Made by a program: the position numbers and the translations under genes | Assembly (NCBI GenBank): GCA_010015745.1 | Contig: ML978384.1 | Span: forward strand, 1 to 21,140 | DNA from: Setomelanomma holmii | Taxonomy: Eukaryota > Ascomycota > Dothideomycetes > Pleosporales > Phaeosphaeriaceae | Length of the DNA stretch: 21,140 nt | Direction of reading: 5' to 3' | In this document: one piece after another, positions 17,754 through 21,140 of the stretch | Layout: the number at the start of each line of letters is the position of its first letter | Numbering within the stretch: position 1 is the first letter of the stretch | Notes under the pieces: model-generated | What the model saw: only the letters and a program-made list of their open reading frames with translations | Database searches by the model: none | Told to the model about the DNA's origin: nothing

Positions 17754-18614
17754 GTTTAGCAAAGCCCTACAATGTTTGAGTACAAGCCCATTTGCTGTTT
17801 TCGTTTGTGTTTCACTAAAAAGATACTATATATATTCGAGTTATGCTGTGGATATGTGTAGCTCAAGCTCGCGCTCCATTGTCCGCACTCAAATCATCCA
17901 GCCAGACATACTTGTACGGTAAAGAAGTTCTGACGTGATCGTATTACGTTGCTGCGCGTTGTTGCCTTCCAGCAATCCGACAGAATAGCGTGCTTGTTTC
18001 ATGCTAGGATGCTATGGGTAAGGTCGTCTACCAAGACTTTTACGCAAGGGACATCCTAGCATTACTGCAAACAATCGGCTAGCATCTGCACGATGCAACA
18101 GTCGTTCCTTGGTCTTCCATTTTCATGGAGATGTGCCACAATACATCTCAATCATGGTTAAGAGCCGAGTTTGGAACATGTTCCGTACGTGGCGCAAGCT
18201 GAAACTTGTGCACCGTCCTAGTGCGGTGACTCTGGCCCCCAACACTATAGCTTGAGTTTCATCTGCACGCCAGCGGCAAGGCCTCGTGTCACGGTCTGAA
18301 GAATGCCGTCATACTTTAAACAACCGTCTAACGGTATAATTGAAGAGAAAGCAACTAGACACTTCATCACCTAGCCTTTGGGAGTCGCAATGACATTATG
18401 TTTCACGATGAAATGCGTAGGTGGCAAACTGCTACTCGGAGACGCATGGCGCGTCAATTTCGCGTTCACTTCCTAGCCAAGTTGTGGGTCCGATCAAAGC
18501 GACTACGCGACCTCAAGAGTACGTTGGAATTCTAATTGACAAACACATCGAGACTTATCAATTCATATCGATCCAGCAATTCACATACGATGGAGGCTTC
18601 AGCATGCACATCGA
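17754..18614. other. Intergenic region upstream of the HET gene
   Basis: About 860 bp without a supported gene. Plus-strand ORFs here begin at non-ATG codons or overlap the HET start in another frame. The frame of the HET ORF is open back to 18540 but contains no earlier ATG. The promoter of the HET gene must lie here; no clear TATA or CCAAT was found. Confidence 0.4.
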
Positions 18615-20657
18615 ATGCGGCGTCCGCTTCAGGTTAGAGAGATCCGCCTACTACAAGTTCAGCCAGGGAATATACTAAGCACAATTTCTTGTGACTTCCT
18701 GTACGTTGACTTGAAATCTGCGAAGGACTACGCCGCGCTTTCGTACACCTGGGGATCAGCTGCTCCCACAATACCCATCCTTCTGCATGGGAAAGTCACT
18801 CTCGTTTCCGAAAACCTGTATCTGGCGTTGCTGCACCTGCGAAAACGATCAGTGGAATTGATCTGGGTTGATGCACTATGTATCAATCAAGAAGATCTGG
18901 CCGAGCGCGCAAGACAGGTCTCGCATATGGACGAAGTTTACAGACGAGCGAGTCTGGTGTGGGTGTGGTTGGGAGACAGTGATCCATTCTCTGGGCTTGC
19001 GTTCGATGGATTACACAGTTTGGGGCAACATCTTGACTGGGATGGAGCTGTGCCGCAAAGACATCTTGAGAAAGAGCTGGATCGTCATCCTCAGAGATGG
19101 AGAGCGATTAGTGAATTACTGTATCGCCCCTGGTTCCGTCGCATGTGGATTATTCAAGAGGTACTGTCTGCACGCCGTGCAATAATGATCTGTGGAGAGG
19201 ACGTCATCGAACTGGACCTGTTCCTCAAAATCATCTACTCTCTGTTCAAAGCCGAGATGCTAAAGTCAGTTCTGGCTTTCCACCCCAAGCGACACGAGCT
19301 TTCAGGAGGGCCACTGAAAGTAGTACTTGATCAACTAGGCTTTTTTGTGAAAGCGAAGTTTCACATTACGGACTTTCTCGCACGGCACGAATTCAAAAAA
19401 ACCCTGCTGAACTTCATGGCAGAGACACGACTCGCGGAGGCTACAAATCCATTGGATAAAATCTATGGCATCTTCAGTCTTGCTATTGACGCGCGCTCGT
19501 TGGGCTACTGGCACTCTAGCGAGGGAAAGAGATCACCACGGCGTCCTTTCGAGATCGACTATACTCTGACAAAAGAAGAACTTTTTATTAGAGTCACCAA
19601 GGCGATAATTTGTACTTCGAGGTCTTTTGAGATTCTTCGTTTTGCAAGATATGAGCCGAACAGTGCGAACGACCTCCCATCTTGGGTAGCTGACTGGGCC
19701 AATCCCAAGCCACATATCGTCCTAAATTATCTTCCCGTGGAATCTATTGATAGGAACAAAAGCAACTCCTGGCGACCCGTACCAAGAGTTTCTGAAGCTT
19801 CTCAGGACTCATATCTATTGAATGCCATAGCCTACGAAATTACTAAACGTTGTGGGGCATACTTCGAGATCGGACACCAGAACACGCTGACGATCAAGGG
19901 TATACACGTCGACACGATTGCAAGATTGTCCTCCCGTACTTTTCCCCAGGATCACAATTTGTTCTCCTTTGATCCACAAAATGCGAACATTACAGAAAAT
20001 ATGACGAATTGGCAACACTACCTTGAATCACTCAAGATCTGGAGCGAAGAATGCATACGATACGCGAAAGCATGTGATCCGTACCCGAGTGGTCAGAGCA
20101 TATCAAGCGCGTTATGGAGCGTCCTGAATGGCCATGATGCTCGGACCGAGGATCAGGTACCTCATGGCTGCCTCGCGCTCCCTCGGGCGATCGAGGATCT
20201 CCAAGTAGCTGCCGGTGCTATTGAAAGCCAGATTCGCTCCAAGCATGTGGATGCTCTTTCCGGTGTTCTACGGGCCACAGCGCTATCAAGTTTCATACAT
20301 TGTCTGTCGCAGCTCCCGAAGATGAGCAAAACATGTTTTGCGCAGAAGTTCGCTACCACTCAGAAGCGATACATGGGATTAATGCCTGATGGAGCGAAGG
20401 TGGGCGACCTGATTTGTGTTATTTATGGTTGTGAGACACCAGTGGTGTTACGCGATTGTGAGAACGGATCCTTCAAACTTATTGGTCACGGCACAGTACA
20501 TAGGTTCGACTTTGACGATGCAGTTGTAGAATCGACATTCACACATCGGAGAGGCGCGAGAAGTTCGAGAAAGGCATTTACTTTCACAACGTGGGATCAA
20601 GCTGGACGAGTGGTCTATACATTACTCAAGGAAACAAGGACGTTTACCTTGGTGTAA
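18615..20657 (+). CDS. HET-domain protein (heterokaryon-incompatibility type)
   Basis: A single uninterrupted exon of 680 aa. The HET domain (PF06985 type) is clear: EIRLLQVQPG near the start, ALSYTWG at 41-47, WVDALCINQ at 84-92, QVSHMDEVYRRA at 101-112, VWLGD at 117-121 and RPWFRRMWIIQEV at 171-183. Further on are NPLDKIYGIFSLA (278-290), usual in large HET proteins, and a C-terminal GDLICVIYGCETPVVLR with a following strand-rich tail. Length and layout are those of intact family members, and no stop or frameshift is seen despite the degenerate transposon nearby. HET proteins are cytoplasmic factors; some trigger cell death after fusion of unlike strains, through partners not visible here. 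The start is the only in-frame ATG before the domain; a short upstream exon cannot be excluded. Which incompatibility system, if any, it serves is unknown. Confidence 0.9.
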   Translation: MRRPLQVREIRLLQVQPGNILSTISCDFLYVDLKSAKDYAALSYTWGSAAPTIPILLHGKVTLVSENLYLALLHLRKRSVELIWVDALCINQEDLAERARQVSHMDEVYRRASLVWVWLGDSDPFSGLAFDGLHSLGQHLDWDGAVPQRHLEKELDRHPQRWRAISELLYRPWFRRMWIIQEVLSARRAIMICGEDVIELDLFLKIIYSLFKAEMLKSVLAFHPKRHELSGGPLKVVLDQLGFFVKAKFHITDFLARHEFKKTLLNFMAETRLAEATNPLDKIYGIFSLAIDARSLGYWHSSEGKRSPRRPFEIDYTLTKEELFIRVTKAIICTSRSFEILRFARYEPNSANDLPSWVADWANPKPHIVLNYLPVESIDRNKSNSWRPVPRVSEASQDSYLLNAIAYEITKRCGAYFEIGHQNTLTIKGIHVDTIARLSSRTFPQDHNLFSFDPQNANITENMTNWQHYLESLKIWSEECIRYAKACDPYPSGQSISSALWSVLNGHDARTEDQVPHGCLALPRAIEDLQVAAGAIESQIRSKHVDALSGVLRATALSSFIHCLSQLPKMSKTCFAQKFATTQKRYMGLMPDGAKVGDLICVIYGCETPVVLRDCENGSFKLIGHGTVHRFDFDDAVVESTFTHRRGARSSRKAFTFTTWDQAGRVVYTLLKETRTFTLV

Positions 20658-21140
20658 GGTCGGTGAGTCCCTGCAGTCGAGTCGTAAAGATGTGTCAGTG
20701 TTCTGGTGTATATTGCCTCGAGGTCTACCTCTTGCTGCTCCCTTTTTAAGTTTGCAGGAAATCGAATAGCTCTCAGCCACGCTGCCAATGATTGTACTCC
20801 ACACGATTGCGCTTCACGTACACTTGTGGACCTTCGGGGCGCAAAATGCCCGCTGATGAGGCAACGGGTGTCGATGTGACTGTCCTTGAGGTCCCTCTAC
20901 TCTTGAGGAATGGTGATAAGGTTGCCAACCTAAGGCATCATGTCATTAGACATGTGATACTTTCTCGTTGGGTCGGTTTCGTTTGGGGCGGAAGTTGTAA
21001 CCACGTGGCTAAAGTCACATGATATCCTATTGTAGTAGGCACTGCCCTGTGGGCAAGTGCACTTACCTCTGAGCTGAGAGCTCCTGTACACGAACATCAC
21101 AACACGACAACAGATAGCAATACAATCGTTGATCACAGCC
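20658..21140. other. Downstream flank of the HET gene
   Basis: About 480 bp to the window end, presumably the 3' UTR and intergenic DNA. Two short overlapping ORFs on opposite strands (20792-21022 and 20930-21136) have no recognisable motif. No repeat or RNA gene is seen. Confidence 0.4.

Noticed and set aside
18001..18062. An 11-bp perfect inverted repeat (ATGCTAGGATG and its complement) with a 40-nt loop
   Set aside because: About 0.3 such pairs are expected by chance in a window of this size. No A/T-flanked target duplication or T-tract supports a MITE or terminator.
1..21140. CRISPR arrays, bacterial operons, ribosome-binding sites, riboswitches
   Set aside because: The only regular array is the 24-bp minisatellite without spacers. 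Spliced genes and HET/DUF3435 families indicate a fungal nuclear genome.

Overview
The window looks like nuclear DNA of a filamentous ascomycete (Pezizomycotina; a Dothideomycete is plausible but not proven). The reasons are short introns of about 45-60 nt with GTAAGT/GTATGT donors and CTGAC/CTAAT branch points, a HET-domain gene, a DUF3435 ('FluG-type') recombinase gene, a secreted metalloprotease, and a hAT transposon whose nonsense codons all fit C-to-T/G-to-A change, as repeat-induced point mutation (RIP) produces. No bacterial-style operons are present.

Left part (1-3.6 kb): a 24-bp minisatellite at the edge runs in frame into a Cys-rich putative zinc-binding protein (258-1019, +). About 1.5 kb without a convincing gene follows, then the spliced but broken relic of an unrecognised gene (2547-3552, -).

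Recombinase region A (3.98-6.79 kb, -): a five-exon gene can be spliced in silico to an uninterrupted 717-residue DUF3435 tyrosine-recombinase-like protein with a catalytic Arg, Y-x-x-R, His and Tyr, plus a Cys/His zinc-finger tail. A truncated, same-strand paralogue (copy B) lies at 11628-12204 with identical lengths for its first two exons. Each copy has, 360-425 bp upstream of its ATG, the same 34-bp block, which resembles the 5' half of a tRNA-Pro gene. This repeated pairing of recombinase and tRNA-like block is the most interesting signal in the window. It may mark the 5' end or the insertion site of a tyrosine-recombinase mobile element (Crypton- or Starship-like).

Middle (7.4-11.2 kb, +): three genes on the opposite strand lie between the two recombinase copies: a 251-aa conserved-looking protein with an internal WPSxGG duplication, an uncertain small gene, and a three-exon secreted aspzincin-like (HEITH) metallopeptidase of 560 aa.

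Right part (12.2-21.1 kb): relic coding sequence (13189-13564, -) precedes a complete 3366-bp hAT element (14018-17383) with 19-bp terminal inverted repeats and a perfect 8-bp target-site duplication (TCGACTGG). Its transposase is a pseudogene with about a dozen stops. Beyond it lie a Lys/Glu-rich terminal exon candidate and a full-length 680-aa HET-domain protein (18615-20657, +), a family that includes heterokaryon-incompatibility factors. The whole looks like an accessory, transposon-shaped compartment: two generations of recombinase, a dead hAT, gene relics, and a few intact genes of the secretion and self/non-self type.
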